From positions 33,359,193 through 33,423,192 of the forward strand of contig NC_089723.1 of assembly GCF_035083965.1 (NCBI RefSeq): a stretch of DNA of 64,000 bases, written 5' to 3'. How positions within the stretch are numbered: position 1 is the stretch's first letter; each line of letters starts with the position of its first letter. Below, one piece after another: positions 10,865 through 23,850 of the stretch. The position numbers were made by a program, and so were the translations under genes. The notes under the pieces were generated by a model. It searched no databases and was not told where the DNA came from. It saw only the letters and a program-made list of their open reading frames with translations. The DNA comes from Branchiostoma lanceolatum. Taxonomy: Eukaryota; Chordata; Leptocardii; Amphioxiformes; Branchiostomatidae.

Positions 10865-13800
10865 TCAGTCCGAAGGGGTTGGTTGTGCGACATGAGGACC
10901 TTCGGGGGTCTCCCCCAAGGCGCTGATACCGATGTCGAACAGGTGTGAGTACAGTATCTGGTCCAAGGAGTTAACTGCAGAAAGACAACAACAACAACAA
11001 CAACAACAACGTCAACAACAATACATCTACTGAGAACTGGAAGGTTCTATAGATACCACACTACCGTAGGCCGATTCCTGTATGGCTAAATGGACTACTT
11101 TCAAAACTAAACAAACAAGAGTTCCACGACCGCATATCTCCATGAACAATTCTATTCATGCAAATGCATAATTTGCACTTCATTATGTATATCTCTGTCT
11201 AAGCTACCTGCATACTTAGTATCGTATTGACAGTCCTATAATTTTCCAATTAGATGAGATATGATGTTTTGCATTGATTATGCAAATTAGGAATTTATTT
11301 GCATGATTGGTATCTCTTGATGATCCACTTTCCATAAACTACAAACGTTACATGTATTTGAGTCATAGTATGGAAAACACTGCAAATATAGATTTTCCTT
11401 ATTAGCTTTGCAAATTACGTCAAAATAGCATAATTTGCACCTCAATGTGTACATCTCTGTCTAAGTTACTTGTATGCTAAATATCATGGAAATCCGTTTT
11501 CCTTTGTTCAGTTATTCTCCTTAGAATATTTTCACGATAACGCCCCTGCAGTTCCAAGGCAAACTGCTAGGGGGGCCCAAACCCACACCACTTCTTTATT
11601 GCATCACAAGCTATTAGCCATCCAAAAATCAAGACCATAGCACGTCCAGGTCAAAAGATACGAAAACGGAAGTTCTGCTGCAGTACCAAGGTCACATACC
11701 AGTCGGCCCAAAATAGACCCTGACGTTCCGCTTTCCAACACCCGCCCACATACCAAATATAATCGTAATCCATCAAGAGGCTCTTGAGTTATGCCGACTA
11801 GAGTAGTCCGGAAACACAAGCAAACAAACAGACAGACAGACAGACAGACAAACAAAGACACACACAGACGCACCGAAAACAATATCTCCATTTTTCATGG
11901 AGATAACAAACAAACAAACAAACCCCAGACAAATCTACTTACCGGCAGGCTGTTGGCAGATGTAGTAATGTTGATCTGAACATTCCCCATCCACCCACTC
12001 GTAGTCGTACGATGGGTACATGTACACACAGTGTTGGCCGGCTCCAATGTTGTTGGGCTGCCCAATGGCCCAAAAGGTGGTCCCTGTTCAAAAAGGTAGA
12101 AGAGAGTTGTTACATACATATAAAGGGGGTTGTCGTCTGATCTACGTTTGTCATATACATGGATATAGTACATTCTCCAACAGCTGATACTCTGCAATTT
12201 GCAGCTTTTCTAGGCAGGCCTCACCACCTATAGGCCAAATGTGTCTTTATGAAATTTTCCCTCTGAAACTACGACACGTCCGCGGTGAATGTTCTTTCAA
12301 TAAGAATCAGCACAGCTGACATGCATGTTCAGAGATTGCTGAATTTAACAATCATGGGCATGTATCAGTTTGTACAGTTTCTGGACCTGTATCGTAGATC
12401 CACAGTACAAACATTACTCAAGTCTGTCCGTGCTTATGTACCCTAGATCATAAGTGTATACATAGAGAACAGGTACAGAAGTTAATCATTACGGTCATTC
12501 TCCAAGCGGATGTTTTGGTCGGGGGGCTATTAGCGACAGCGATTTCTTACGGCAGCCACTACTAGCACCCCCCCCCCCTCCGACCGAAACCTCCGCTTGA
12601 AGAATGCATGACGGCACCTTCCAACGGGATCCCGTCCGACCACACGAAGGTCCCCTCACGCAGCATGTCGGACAGCCCGATCCAGTAGTGCAAATCGCCT
12701 ACTCGGTATGTCTGCTGGATCAGCTCGATCAGGAAGCGGTGGGTTGGCGGATCCTGCGGATTATAACACGTCGTTAGTTCTGCTATCTAAAGCCCCCTCT
12801 CACTGGACCCGCGGCATGCTGGCGGCGTCGCTGCGGCCGATCGAGTGCTAGTTACAAAGTACTCAACGGATTTCATCCACAAACTAGAGTTCCACAAACA
12901 CATTATCTTCGCCAAATAATCAAGGCTTATTATGGAAAGTGATTTATATTTACGTGCCTATCACCCCCTGCAAATTTGATCATGCACCATACCATTTGGA
13001 CGTTATGATTGGGTGAATGAGTCCAGTTAAGATAGGGTTAAAAATCATTTGGTGGTACAGGACTAGTATATGTGTAGAGTGTGCTGATATATGTTATAAC
13101 TGGTCATGAAAAAATATGAGTATGTTGATATTATATGGGCCACAAAGGTTCGATATGGCAGTGTTGAAAGTTGAAAGTGATGATGAAATAGTACAGTCAA
13201 TACATATGAATAGAATAAATCTGGCATGTTTTTAGGTGTTTCTAGTCAGGCTTTCTATTTTGTCCCTATTTCGTTATGTCGCCAACCGTGTTGAACAAAA
13301 ATGCTTAAACTGAACGCGTCAAAAACCAGCAGGACCCACACCTCTGCTTGGAGAATAGTTTATTTATTTGACCTACATGTACGTTTATGCAAGGCTATCT
13401 GTTTACATGACCTGACACTGTCCCATGTCCCATTGAAAGGCAGTGGGTTAACAAACTTTCCTGACTAATTATGCAAATTAGCTCCTTATTTGCATAATTA
13501 GTCATTGATTATGTAAAGCACCATCCGAGCTCTCTACATACCAAACATCACAACGATCTGTCGACCCATTCTCAAGTTATTCATGTCCAAATGTCAAAAC
13601 AAAAACACCCACTGCGGTTCTTAACAAGCCGCTAGGGGGCCAAAATTTACAGAACTTACTTTCTGTGGCATGAACTATCTACCACACAAAAATCATGACC
13701 ATAGCACTTTCAAAAAATATGCCCCTAAATTTTGAAGCTCTGCTGCAGTACCTTTGGTACCCGCTAGAAGGCCCATTATCGAACTTGACCTTCCTTTCGG

Positions 13801-16800
13801 TAAATCCTACCCATCCACTAAATATCATAAGGATCCATCAACAGCTTCTTGAGTTATGTGGTCCACAAGAAAATTCACATCCACACAAAGCCCGCTGCAG
13901 TACCGACGAAAAGTGCCAGGAGAACCATTTTTGAACTTGACCTCCGTTTTCACAACATCTACACACCTGCAAAAAAGCATGAAGATCCATCAACGTTTCC
14001 GTCCCTTTTTTTGCCTGCATACAAAAAAAAATGCTAAGTCCGCTGCAGTACTATTGAAAGACGCAAGATAAACCATTTTCGAACTTGACCTTCCTTTACA
14101 CAACCACTACACACCTACCAAAAATCATAAAGATTCATTGAAGTTTTCTTGAGTTATGCTCCTGACATACATTCAGACCCACCCAACAGATTTTTCAACC
14201 GAAAACATAATCCTCTCCGAGTACAAGTACTCGGCGAAGATAAAAAACGAATATTTTTAAGCTTTGTGTATTTTGTTGTCTTTTGGTCATACTTGTACGT
14301 TTTGAATGATATTCCCATTATAAAGTCAGGGGTAACACAAACCCAGTTTAGGACGCAGCCAGCGTGCCGCGGGTCCAGTGAGAGGGGGGCTTAAAGTGGA
14401 CATGCCAATTTTCTGGAAGATTCGCAGACTATGTATACGATCTTCATATGAATATGTCAAAGATAATAGCAAAAGGTAACTGGTTTCCATACTATGTGTG
14501 ACGTTACAGTGTAGACAGGAATTATGCTACATGCCTTTCAAACGCGAACTTGGAGAAAGTTGCTGATAGGCAGTGTGAATATGCAGTACCTTTATAATGG
14601 CGAGATCACCGTTCTCAGCCCGACAGTCCTGGGTCGCTCCGAAAAAGCTTAGTTGCTGGTCTGAAGTACGGTAACATGTTCGGCCGAGCCTAAACAACAA
14701 AGTCAAAAGTTCAATTACTCAATGCTGGAAAATAAAGTTGCTCTCCATTGATGAAAAGCTTAACATTTAGCACCAGCAACATCTGCGATGTAGCCGGCCA
14801 CGCTACGTTCGCGATCACAGTGAAACATTGCGACTAATATCTGTCAACAATTAGCAATAGTTCAATTCTCATGTACATTAGTTGCCATACATTGTACCAG
14901 CTACAATTGTCGCGCAATAAAGTTCTTCTTCTTCTTTGAACATCAGCAGATTTTCTTCTTCGTCATTGCTGCTTGTACATCTGTAACATAAAGCGCGTGG
15001 CTCGTGTGGGCCATGGAGACATGGACTGTACTTCGACAGCGATGACATCTCACCTGTAGTAGTGGTCCGGACACAGGAAGTCCCCTCCTGACAGCTGTTC
15101 AGGGACGTCGTGTGGAGGGTGATGACCAGGGGGTTCCGAGTGCAGCCTGTCCACATCTACTGGGCCAACTTGATAGTGATATGCCATAGAATCATACACG
15201 TTACTTATATACTTGTTACTTGATATGGTCTCCTTATTATACATGTACATACGAGAATTATTGACAGGGGTTGATTGACACGACTGTATAAAGGTAGACT
15301 ACTTTTAGATCATTTAATTCTCAAGTATTCAGTTACAGTCTTGCTGCAGAGCATCTACAATGTGCCAATCATACGTATAATTCAAGAGCTTTTAAAATGC
15401 CCGTCCGGTTTTGGGAGTGTTGCACGTGACAACCATTGTCGAGGAATAAGTCCATTCGTAGATTCGAGTACGCATGTGCAGTGTCAAAGGTGAAGGCCCC
15501 TCAGACGTAAACAAAACCCGACTGGGCATTGCTATACCAATAGAGACAATGTCGAGACGAGAATTTTTTACAAGCCAGTGGCCTTCATCTTTGACACTGC
15601 ACATGCGTACTCGAATCTACGAATGGGCTTAATGGCTTCCTTCTGTTAGATTTAGCGACCAACCATGCAAGATGACAGCGACACCTACCGACATTGTTAA
15701 AATTTGCCTTGAATTCCCCAAATGCTATGTTGTTTGATGGTCTCTGTTCTTCGGGTCGTGCTGGATTTATGATGTTGCTCTCAGTGCCCTGCCCCGTGGA
15801 TTGTGCGTTGTCGATGTCATTTCCAATCTGTAAATAAAGAAATGGAAAAAGGATATGATGCGTAGTTAGGTTAGAATGCATGGTCAATAATCATGCTGCG
15901 CACCAACTAGTGACAAGAGGGTAGTTCACGATTCTACGCACGCATGCGCAAGGTCAAAGGTGAAGGCTCATGGAACAAACAAAATACGCATGGGCATTGT
16001 TATGCAAGCCGATCGACGGAGGCATTTACAGCCGTATATGTGAAGTATGGTCGAGACGAGAACTGCCAATGGCCTTCACCTTTAACCTTGCACCTGCGTG
16101 CATCCGTGAACCTCCTTATAGTTAATGAATTGCCAACAAACATAGTACCACGTACCTCTGGTGGTGCGGAGACTGTAGAGATATTTGATGTTGACGGTAC
16201 ATGTGTCGTGTTGGACGTCACTGACGCAGAGATGCTTGACGAGGACGGTACGGATGTTGTATTTGACGTGACCGTTGACAATACAGTAGAAATCGACTCC
16301 AACAAGGTCAAGTCAGCAGATGTAGTCCCGGTTGGTGGTGACGTCAGTGGTAGTGTCGTCAGTGGTAGTGTCGTCAGTGGTGGTGACGTCACCTCGTTGT
16401 CAGCAACTGACGCATTCACTGCCACAGAGGAAGATGAAGCAGTGGTTTCCACAAGGGGGATTTCAGTAGCGTCGTCGGATGATTCATAATATTCCTCTCT
16501 ACCAAATTCCTCTTCTTCAGGCACACTATCAAGTGGCACTAGAGGATATACGAAAAACAAATACTGTAAAGGTGGACATGTTCGCTGTGATTTAATTTCG
16601 TGGTGAGGTAGAAACAATGAGATAAGACTGCAGAAGACAGAACAAAAATGTACGCGGTGGCTTTAAGGTCACGGTGAAGGTCACCGCGAAAACTGCGAAC
16701 ATAGAACCACCGCGAACATTTCCTCTTACATTAATATGTCAATGATATGTAAATCATTCGAACAAAGAAATGACATCCATTCATATGATGATAATCTACC

Positions 16801-17302
16801 TGTAACGTTTGTCTCCTGAATTCTTGCCATGCTTAAACGACGCAATTCTGAATGCCAATTCAACATTTCTGTTATCACTTCGCATTCTTCTGTGCAGCCC
16901 TTTCCAACGAATTCAGTTGAGACTTAATCTGTTCAACGTTTTGTTTCCACAGCGGAGAACAACAATCATTAAATCACAGGGGCATGATAAGTGAGTCTCT
17001 GTCTTCGAAAAGAGGCAATCTACATATTCACACTAAAGACATTTGTTTGACCTTTTGGTTTTAATTGCATACTTACCGACCCTCGCTTGTGGCTGGTGTT
17101 CAGGGTTGGTGAATTTCTCAGCCATGTGTATCTTCTCGTTCAGTTCCTCCAGTTCCCGTATCACAGCCAGGTCCTCCGGTGCCACCCCGCCTTCTCCCTC
17201 GGGCCCAGACACACCCAGCGCCGCCGCCTCGCACGCTCGCGATGTGACAACGAGTGCCAACGCCAGACGCAAGAGGAGAAACATTTTTAACGGTGCTGAC
17301 AC
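10865..17302 (-). CDS. Secreted C-type lectin with acidic Ser/Thr-rich stalk
   Basis: Eight exons on the minus strand: 17077-17302, 16156-16538, 15689-15827, 15054-15159, 14590-14689, 12618-12753, 11943-12083, 10865-10974. Phases agree at every junction and the total is 1,341 nt (446 residues). Exon 1 is a signal peptide (MFLLLRLALALVVTSRAC core) plus a charged segment. Exon 2 is acidic, then Ser/Thr-rich and mucin-like with TTLPL repeats and NTT/NIS glycosylation sites. The CTLD spans exons 4-7 (about residues 279-409): opening CPDHYYRLGRTCY, then YWIGLSD, GQPNN in the sugar-site loop, WVDGEC and YYICQ. QPN and WVD deviate from the usual EPN/QPD and WND, so calcium-dependent sugar binding is possible but not assured. 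The last exon adds a 36-residue tail without a membrane helix; its choice rests on phase, acceptor and the nearby AATAAA and is less certain than the rest. The donor at 12617 is weak. Confidence 0.82.
10985..11012. repeat. (ACA)n microsatellite
   Basis: A run of CAA/ACA triplets lies just upstream, in transcript sense, of the acceptor of the last lectin exon, where it reads as a TTG/TGT tract. Confidence 0.8.
11108..11930. repeat. Dispersed repeat ending in a microsatellite (family D)
   Basis: AT-rich blocks with ATGCAAAT-type words are followed by a GCTGCAGTACC block, a 'catcaagagg...gagttatg' block, a (CAGA)n tract near 11828-11850 and a short terminal hairpin. The same order occurs at 13430-14225 and 42565-43310. 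It lies in the last intron of the stalked lectin gene. Confidence 0.6.
12494..12606. mobile_element. Palindromic MITE with ATTCTCCAAGC ends (family E)
   Basis: Ends ATTCTCCAAGCGGA and a near complement pair, and the interior has a poly-C tract. It matches the ends of the element at 34876-34993. Flanks are only similar (ATTACGGT and ATGACGGC), suggesting a decayed target duplication. The element begins about ten bases inside the intron after the 12618 donor. Confidence 0.65.
12789..14391. mobile_element. TTAA-type DNA element, non-autonomous, with nested repeat
   Basis: Inverted ends AGCCCCCTCTCACTGGACCC (near 12789) and its near complement (ending near 14391) enclose about 1.6 kb without a transposase frame. 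Flanks read CTAA and TTAA, suggesting a TTAA target as in piggyBac or Kolobok elements. Most of 13430-14225 inside it is a family D repeat, with three roughly 150-bp tandem units each beginning near GCTGCAGTACC. Confidence 0.6.
15452..15627. mobile_element. Palindromic MITE (family C)
   Basis: Arms of about 47 bases beginning CCATTCGTAGATTCGAGT and containing GTGCAGTGTCAAAGGTGAAG face each other nearly perfectly around an 80-base spacer. It is intronic in the stalked lectin gene. Confidence 0.75.
15925..16115. mobile_element. Palindromic MITE (family C), second copy
   Basis: It carries the arms GCGCAAGGTCAAAGGTGAAG and GGCCTTCACCTTTAACCTTG and the same ATACGCATGGGCATTG-like interior as the copy 300 bases to the left. 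It lies in the next intron of the lectin gene. Confidence 0.65.
16645..16735. mobile_element. Degraded family A MITE
   Basis: Blocks ACGCGGTGGCTTTAAGG and ACCACCGCGAACATTTCC match the interior and arm of the 253-459 element, but the ends have decayed. Confidence 0.5.
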
Positions 17303-20300
17303 CTAGGCCTAAAAGAAAACTCACACACGCTATGACTGTTGTCCCCTCTGCTGAGGGCCTGCTCGCTAGACTGTGGCAACTGAACTGAAGAACGTGGTAC
17401 ATGGTACATGCACTCAGCAGGCGTCTACTGACCACCTGGAACAGGTGAATTGGGATAGGATGTGTATCTAATCGAGTTTTAGAGAACAACTGAACGGCTG
17501 GCTCGAGTGAACAAGGTTTACGGAGTCAGACTAAAATTTGGGTAAGTCCCAATTCATTCTAGTGTTGGCAGTAAAGTTTTGTCCTTAATTCATAATCGAG
17601 TTTTGATTTTGATTGACCATGGTCATTCTTTGGGTAATAGAAACCATGCAGATTACCGTCATTTTGAAGTAAATATTTGAGATTACAATCCACCGCCATG
17701 GCAGCATGATATTTTCATTTATAATTCACATGCGTTCATTCAAAAAGGATTTTGCAGTTTGAAAGTAAATTGCCAGGGCCTCCCAATTAATCACTTCTTG
17801 CTCAGGACTTAGAATGACACGGAATGAAGACCTTTATTGTACATTCTTGCCCCACTGGGCGAAGCACGGATTACATGTTAACAATCACATACATATAAAC
17901 GTCTAGTATACTCAAGTGCTTTCGGCTTCCCCTCGCTTCTTGGTAAACATTTGACAAATGCCAGCGTGACCAATGCATACTTACAGGTAAACCCCCAATG
18001 GAGCACCACCTTGCGAGACTGACTGGGTTTGCAGAATTTCCTGATCCTAACTTGATCACCTTTTGTTAGGGATTGTAAAGCGATTATTCTGAATCGTAGT
18101 GCACTGATATAGGTACCTGTCACCTGGTGGTGGGGAGATCTCACAACTTCTGTCACCCTGCCGGCATTTTTGTTTCGCCCCCGAATGAGTGAGTTATACT
18201 TAGTACATGTGCGGATGTGGTTGCATCCTCTTGTCATCATGTTAATATATAATATGATTTGGGGTCCATCACCAATACATTTATATATGACTACGCCCGC
18301 TCAACATTGATAGCTAGGCCCCCGATAAGCAAACGATATTTGCTGCATTAAAATGATTTCGTTTCTTCTTATTTCATTTTATTTTATTTTGCATTTCTTT
18401 TGTTGTTTTCTCCTATCTAATTTCACAGTAAAATACTTGGTTGCCAGTGGCTTTTACAAGGGTCTAACTCTGCTTATAGGAAAACTACGTAAAGAAAGCT
18501 AGGGGCGTTATGATAACTTGACCCGAGCAAGGCATAGAAGATCCTTTAAGAAGTGGCGTGGCATCCTTTGATTTCAGGAAACTGTAAAAGACCGATGAAT
18601 ATAAAGCGGAACGATGAGTGGGCTTGTATTGTGGTACTGCACGTTGTTTGAAACCATTTCCTTATACAGAAGAAGCCCTACCATATGCCGTAATCACTTA
18701 ATCGTGGCTTCGGCTATACACAGACAACAACTGCGTCCGCATTCCAAGTGACTTCCGGCCATTCTTTGGATACACCTTTAGGGGGAGGGACCGGTTGTTC
18801 TAGGGACGTCACAGTATGCAAATTCAGCGGGCGATTGGACTGCGGTCGGTGTCAATCAAATTTTATTTTACATTGTCACCCATATAGCAGTAAGTAACAA
18901 ACATTCAGATATCATATAACGGTTAGAAATACGTTTCATTGCCATAGCATCATCTAAGTTTCAGCCAAACTGCCAAGAAAGTCCATTCGAAAGAGGCAAC
19001 ATGAAAGTAGCTATGCTGCCCACCCCTCCCCCCATAATCGCACGACCCAGTAACCTGCTCGTTCCGAGCGTGTTTTGGTCATGATTCACAGACCCGGTGA
19101 CAACAACATGGTGTAGTCACAGCTCTGTGCTTCCATGGTCTTCTGAAGTTTCGTGCAAGTTCCTGTTTCAGGTAAGTTAGCTATTTCCGTCAGTTTTGAG
19201 TTCATGATCCCATTTTGCACACCAGAATGTAAGGAAACATCACATCTTGTATGCGATTCGTAATAGACAGCACCATTTGTGACAGCTGTCATCGCGACAG
19301 ACAAGATATATACTGCCCAGCTCACGTAGACCAAAACAATGCCAAAATGTGTACCCCCCCCTCCCCACGCCGTTGTCAGAACTAAGAGAAGACTTCCCTG
19401 TCTGCCGATTTCCTCAGTAGTTCCTGTTAGTAAATATTTACAAAGGTGTGTCCGAGTTATTTGGACGTAGAGAATCTCAGGTTGTAACAACGGTGGAGTC
19501 TTCATCATTAGTCTTCAAGACGCCGGTGGTCTAGCAAGATTTCCTCAGCAGGTTCAAGGCGGGTTCGCATACTTGATCTTGAACTGTAACTGTACACCCT
19601 GTACTTGCTGTCCACAGGAATCGTGATTTTCCAGCAGATCTCACAGTGTGAGGAGTACTTTCGGAAGCCACTGCATCCACAGGTACTCGGACACAGTGTA
19701 AACATACAGGTATGTTTGACTCTTTATGCTTGCATGAGTACGCTTCTATCGGTGTCAGGTATTTCCCCCATCCAAGATTCCCCGCCAGCCTTCGCGACGT
19801 TGTTCATTTTATGTGTACCTGTACGTAAGGTAAATGTATAACAAGCTTAAGGAAGAATACATTGTTACAGAAGGCAGAGCGTACCTTGGTTTTGTTGAAT
19901 GTGAAATCCAGAGAGTCCAGCATATAGATCATGCATAAGGGCGTAAAGATGTTATCTTATTTTCATCAGTTTACAGACCATGTCGGTTTTTAGCTTCATA
20001 AATGACATACTGACGGTTGTATATTTGTCTTCAAGCTCACTTTTGGAAAATGTGAGCTTTTCAAACTTTAATTACAATACGAGAGGGACCATTGAACAAT
20101 ACAAGCAGACAATGATACGCAATTTTCCTTTGTTTGCTTGCAACAGTGATAGCCAAGGTCTCAGTGCAGACAAACATTAGACTTAGAGGGTTGCCCTTGA
20201 TTCACCACGGGCAGCTGTGCTATCGTCATCAACGGTTTTCAACAACTGTCAGACTGACGAGACAGCTGGAAATGTGGGCAGTGATAAAAATCTGGCCGTT

Positions 20301-23300
20301 CTAACCGGCTAACGATGCCGAAAAAAGGAATGTTAATTCAGTCTGCGACCCACTAATCTTAACCCTACCATTAGTTTTAACTAAGTCATAAGTAGGCTAT
20401 AGCCGGTAGAGAACTTGGTAGAAAATTCTTATCAAAAGAAGTTAGGTATGGGCCACATGTTTCGGCGGGAAACTGACAATGTTTGATAAATACTTTAAGA
20501 AATCTATACAAGTCAACAATTACTCAACTCAGATAAGAAATTGTCAGTATTTTTGTCAGACATAGGAGACTATTGGCCGCATTTTGCGGAAAGTGTGACT
20601 TAAGTTAAGTTAACGCGTTGTCATGATTTGGACGGGAAGGAAAAGCTAAGAAGTGAGCCGGGAAAGGTATGCAGTTTCCCAGCGGCTTTACAGGTAAACA
20701 GTAACAACAGTGGAATGTTGAAAGGATCACCATAAGGTTTATATATATATAAAACCCTCCCCGTGAGACAAATTGGAATGCGATGACACACCCCCGTAAA
20801 TATAATGTTATCAAAACACCGGCGTGGTTTGATATTGTATAATGTTATCTTTAATCTTAATAATTTCCACTGGATTCTGGCGTTATTCCGTGAGAGGATA
20901 AACATTTTTGAGATGTTTTTGTGAGGGCTACTTTTGCCTCAAGCTGTTGGACGGTTTTCATCAGTAACTTAACCAAAAACAGATCTCCCCGACTGACATT
21001 CAATCCTAAGGACCTTCACTTCAAGTTCAACCCTCGAGGACGTCATTTATCAGTGATATCTTTCCCCGCTGTCTCAGGAACGACAGTAAACGCTGACAGC
21101 TAGGTTCTTACACCATCATTGATAACCATACTGAATAAGCATAAAGTCTTGAATATTTGGCGTGTCGATATCGGGATGGCGTTTTGTCGGTGGTTATGAA
21201 AATACCGTGTGGCTGATGTTGCGTGGAGACGGCGTGTCCCGATCTGCCTCCAGTCACGGCGCGCGTCCTTGGAATGTGCGGGGACTGGCCTAATTGATTC
21301 GGGCCAGCGCCACTGTGAGTGAAAGGGGTAGAGTGGGGGGTGGTAAATGTTCGCCACGCACCTGGTAGGAACTGTGGATATGGGCAGAAAAAGTCTAATG
21401 CTAAAATATTCAGTTGTCCGCCCTGAGTACAGTGCTGTGTTTGATGTATCTTTTATGGATGGGGTCACGACAACGCTATACGATGCATTCAGGATAACCC
21501 CTTACGTATTACGCTCAACTAAGTTAAAGGAAGGCCACTACGCAATATTCGGTCACCTTGCTACGTGACGGCTTTTCCTACGAGTTGCGGGAAATAAGAA
21601 TAGCTTGTCTACGGGAAAGGGGCATGCATGCCCCCATGTACTGTGGTTCTTGCCACTAATCACAGCGATGTGAACAAACCGTATCACCTGACTGACGTAG
21701 CTAATCAAGCAAAAGGAAAGCTTGACCCCCCAACTCACTGGCTTGGGCTTGGGGTTCACGATAAGAACGCTGGATTAAGACAGGGAAAACCGGAAGGAAA
21801 AAGTGTGGTTCATGTTCAAACACCCTTAAAGTCTTTACTGACAGCGATATGTGATATCTGTGTTGTTTTACTGCCGAGTCGTTATCACATTCTCACGATA
21901 GCAGCCTGGTGTTTATTAGCGACACGAACAGACCGAACTATCAGTAACAGAAAGACATAAATTCTAGAGTTTCTACTAAACTCCAGGCTTACCCGGTCCA
22001 AGTCAAGGGGACGCTCTTTCGAATCGGTCTAGTACCCCCCCCCCCCTTCCACCACTGTTTGACAGTAAGTCAATAGACAATAATGTGGACAATATAGAAT
22101 GAGAATATGGACGGATGTTCAAAATTCAACGTCACACTTCACGTCTTATTCGACGAATTTTTGTTCCTGTCCTTTCTTCATGTGCAGTGTAGTATAATTT
22201 GTAAATGTAATCAAATTACAGACTATATTTTGATCACACTGAAAATCGTAGAAATTTTGACATAAAAGCCATGTCCCGACAACACTACAATTGACGTATT
22301 AATAATTGATAACCTCTGCTGTCATAATAGACCAAACGACCATCTGTGAAAAAAACTAAACGCCGAAAATGCATCAGGCAAGCGTGCAATTCGTATCCTC
22401 CCATTCAGTGCTAATCGGCGTGTGCTTCGCGGTACAGAGGTGTTCGTTGATCAAGTTACCTGCCTTCTGTAAACATCCGGCCTAAGACGTACTGGCGGAA
22501 GAGACAGTAGAACACTGCCAAGCGACTATTCGGTGAAAACGGTGGAAGGCTTCTTATGTAAGTACGCCTACAATGCGAGCACTATTGTCCTGCTCACTTG
22601 TGTTAAAAAGGGGACCAGGTCGTCATGTATGATCGATCCAGACAACAGTTAAGGACGTTGGTTTCTACAATATCTGATCTTTGGCGAGCTATGTGGGAAA
22701 TTAGGTCGTTGTGGCGGTGTCTTGTAGATAAACATGTGCAAGATTGTCCAGACGTGTTCTAGGCCCGTCTCTCATCCTAAACACGAGCTTCCCAATGTCT
22801 GTTACAAAACGTAACTTTTCAGTCTGTGTGGAGATAACGGCGGTATTTTCCGAAAGAGGGCTGCCGACGCGTCAGGATTATCACATAGAGATAAACGAAT
22901 CCCCGCAGATACTATTGATGACACAGAGGGTTTTGTCGAGCTTTGCTACACTGTGAATCGAGTTTTTCTCAATTACCAGCGGTACTTAATGTGGGCTACT
23001 GAATTGAATGGCTGACAAAAGTCTGACTTGAAAGGAACGTACCCGCCCTGTATATGTACGTTTACAACATTTTGCCCTCGTGGTGTACGTATGATGGGGC
23101 TCGGGGCTCTACATGTAGGTGTGTGACTGCGTGGGGGAAATTCCCGCGGACTGACTCTCCTGGCTAAATTATTCCCCTTTTTGCCGAATTCTGCATTTCA
23201 TATCCCGTAAAAAGGCCTGGTGGAGCTGGAGGCTAAGCCATGCTAATGATAACTTGGACTACAGCATCATGAAAAGACAATATTATAGACTAGTTCCAGG

Positions 23301-23739
23301 AACAAAGGAGATGTGTCATTTGATGACGCAGTGACCTGAGATAGACGACACAATGACCCGTGACAACTGTAATAATACTACAGTGTCTGTCTTACGTGTA
23401 CGTACAGGCCACTCACGCAGAGAAACTGGGCCACAGGTAAGCTTCATTTGCACTGGGTTTGTTGTCTGCTAACAGACAGAGGCTACACCCATTGAGGAGG
23501 ATTAGAATAACACGTAAAGCTCTTGGGAAGAGTGGGAGGGGGAGAAGGGCTGGGGCAATACCCGATATACGAGTGTAGGCAAACCAGCATTAGCGGTATT
23601 AAGTTTGTTTGCTTTTCAATGTGATTAACAGACGCTTGAATTCTTTTCGAAATGTTCTGTTGTCTCATATTTGAGAGCGCATGCCTTAATCCCCCCAGAG
23701 GAGCACCCGGAAATTCTCCTAACAATTTAAGGGTTGAGC
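17303..23739. other. Intergenic region, no gene supported
   Basis: Only short unsupported frames occur in these 6.4 kb. Visible content: a 'gaagacctttattgtac' repeat near 17822, also seen near 9450 and 44090; a poly-C run near 22035; the dispersed repeat at 23135-23235. The first few hundred bases include the promoter side of the leftward lectin gene; no TATA box is convincing. Confidence 0.4.
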
Positions 23740-23850
23740 TAGCCTGAGTACCAGCCTCCGTAGTGACCGCTGGCTCAAAAAAATTCGCTCACGGTTAGCA
23801 AGCGAATTTTTTTGAGCCAGCGGTCACTACGGAGGCTGGTACTCAGGCTA
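23740..23850. mobile_element. Perfect palindromic MITE, TAGCC ends, 9-bp target duplication (family B)
   Basis: Two 50-base arms (23740-23789 and 23801-23850) are exact complements around an 11-base loop. The element is flanked by identical GGGTTGAGC at 23731-23739 and 23851-23859. It has no coding capacity. Perfect arms and an intact duplication suggest a recent insertion. Confidence 0.93.

Noticed and set aside
15452-16115. CRISPR-like or regulatory repeat array
   Set aside because: The repeats are inverted pairs of a MITE family with unequal spacing in introns, and the genome is animal.
16000-16489. Plus-strand 181-codon frame rich in Asp/Val
   Set aside because: It is the antisense of the Ser/Thr-rich stalk exon of the minus-strand lectin, which has splice sites and phase support.
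17878-18240. Minus-strand 120-codon frame
   Set aside because: No domain, no splice context; it starts in a dispersed 'gaagacctttattg' repeat, so it is probably chance or repeat-derived.
19508-19705. Cys-rich minus-strand frame (CPSTCGCSGF...)
   Set aside because: It looks coding-like for about 60 codons, but no family, flanking exons or convincing splice sites were found, so it is not reported as a gene.
20605-20905. Overlapping minus-strand frames of 69 and 94 codons
   Set aside because: Hydrophobic but without homology, splice sites or gene-like base composition.
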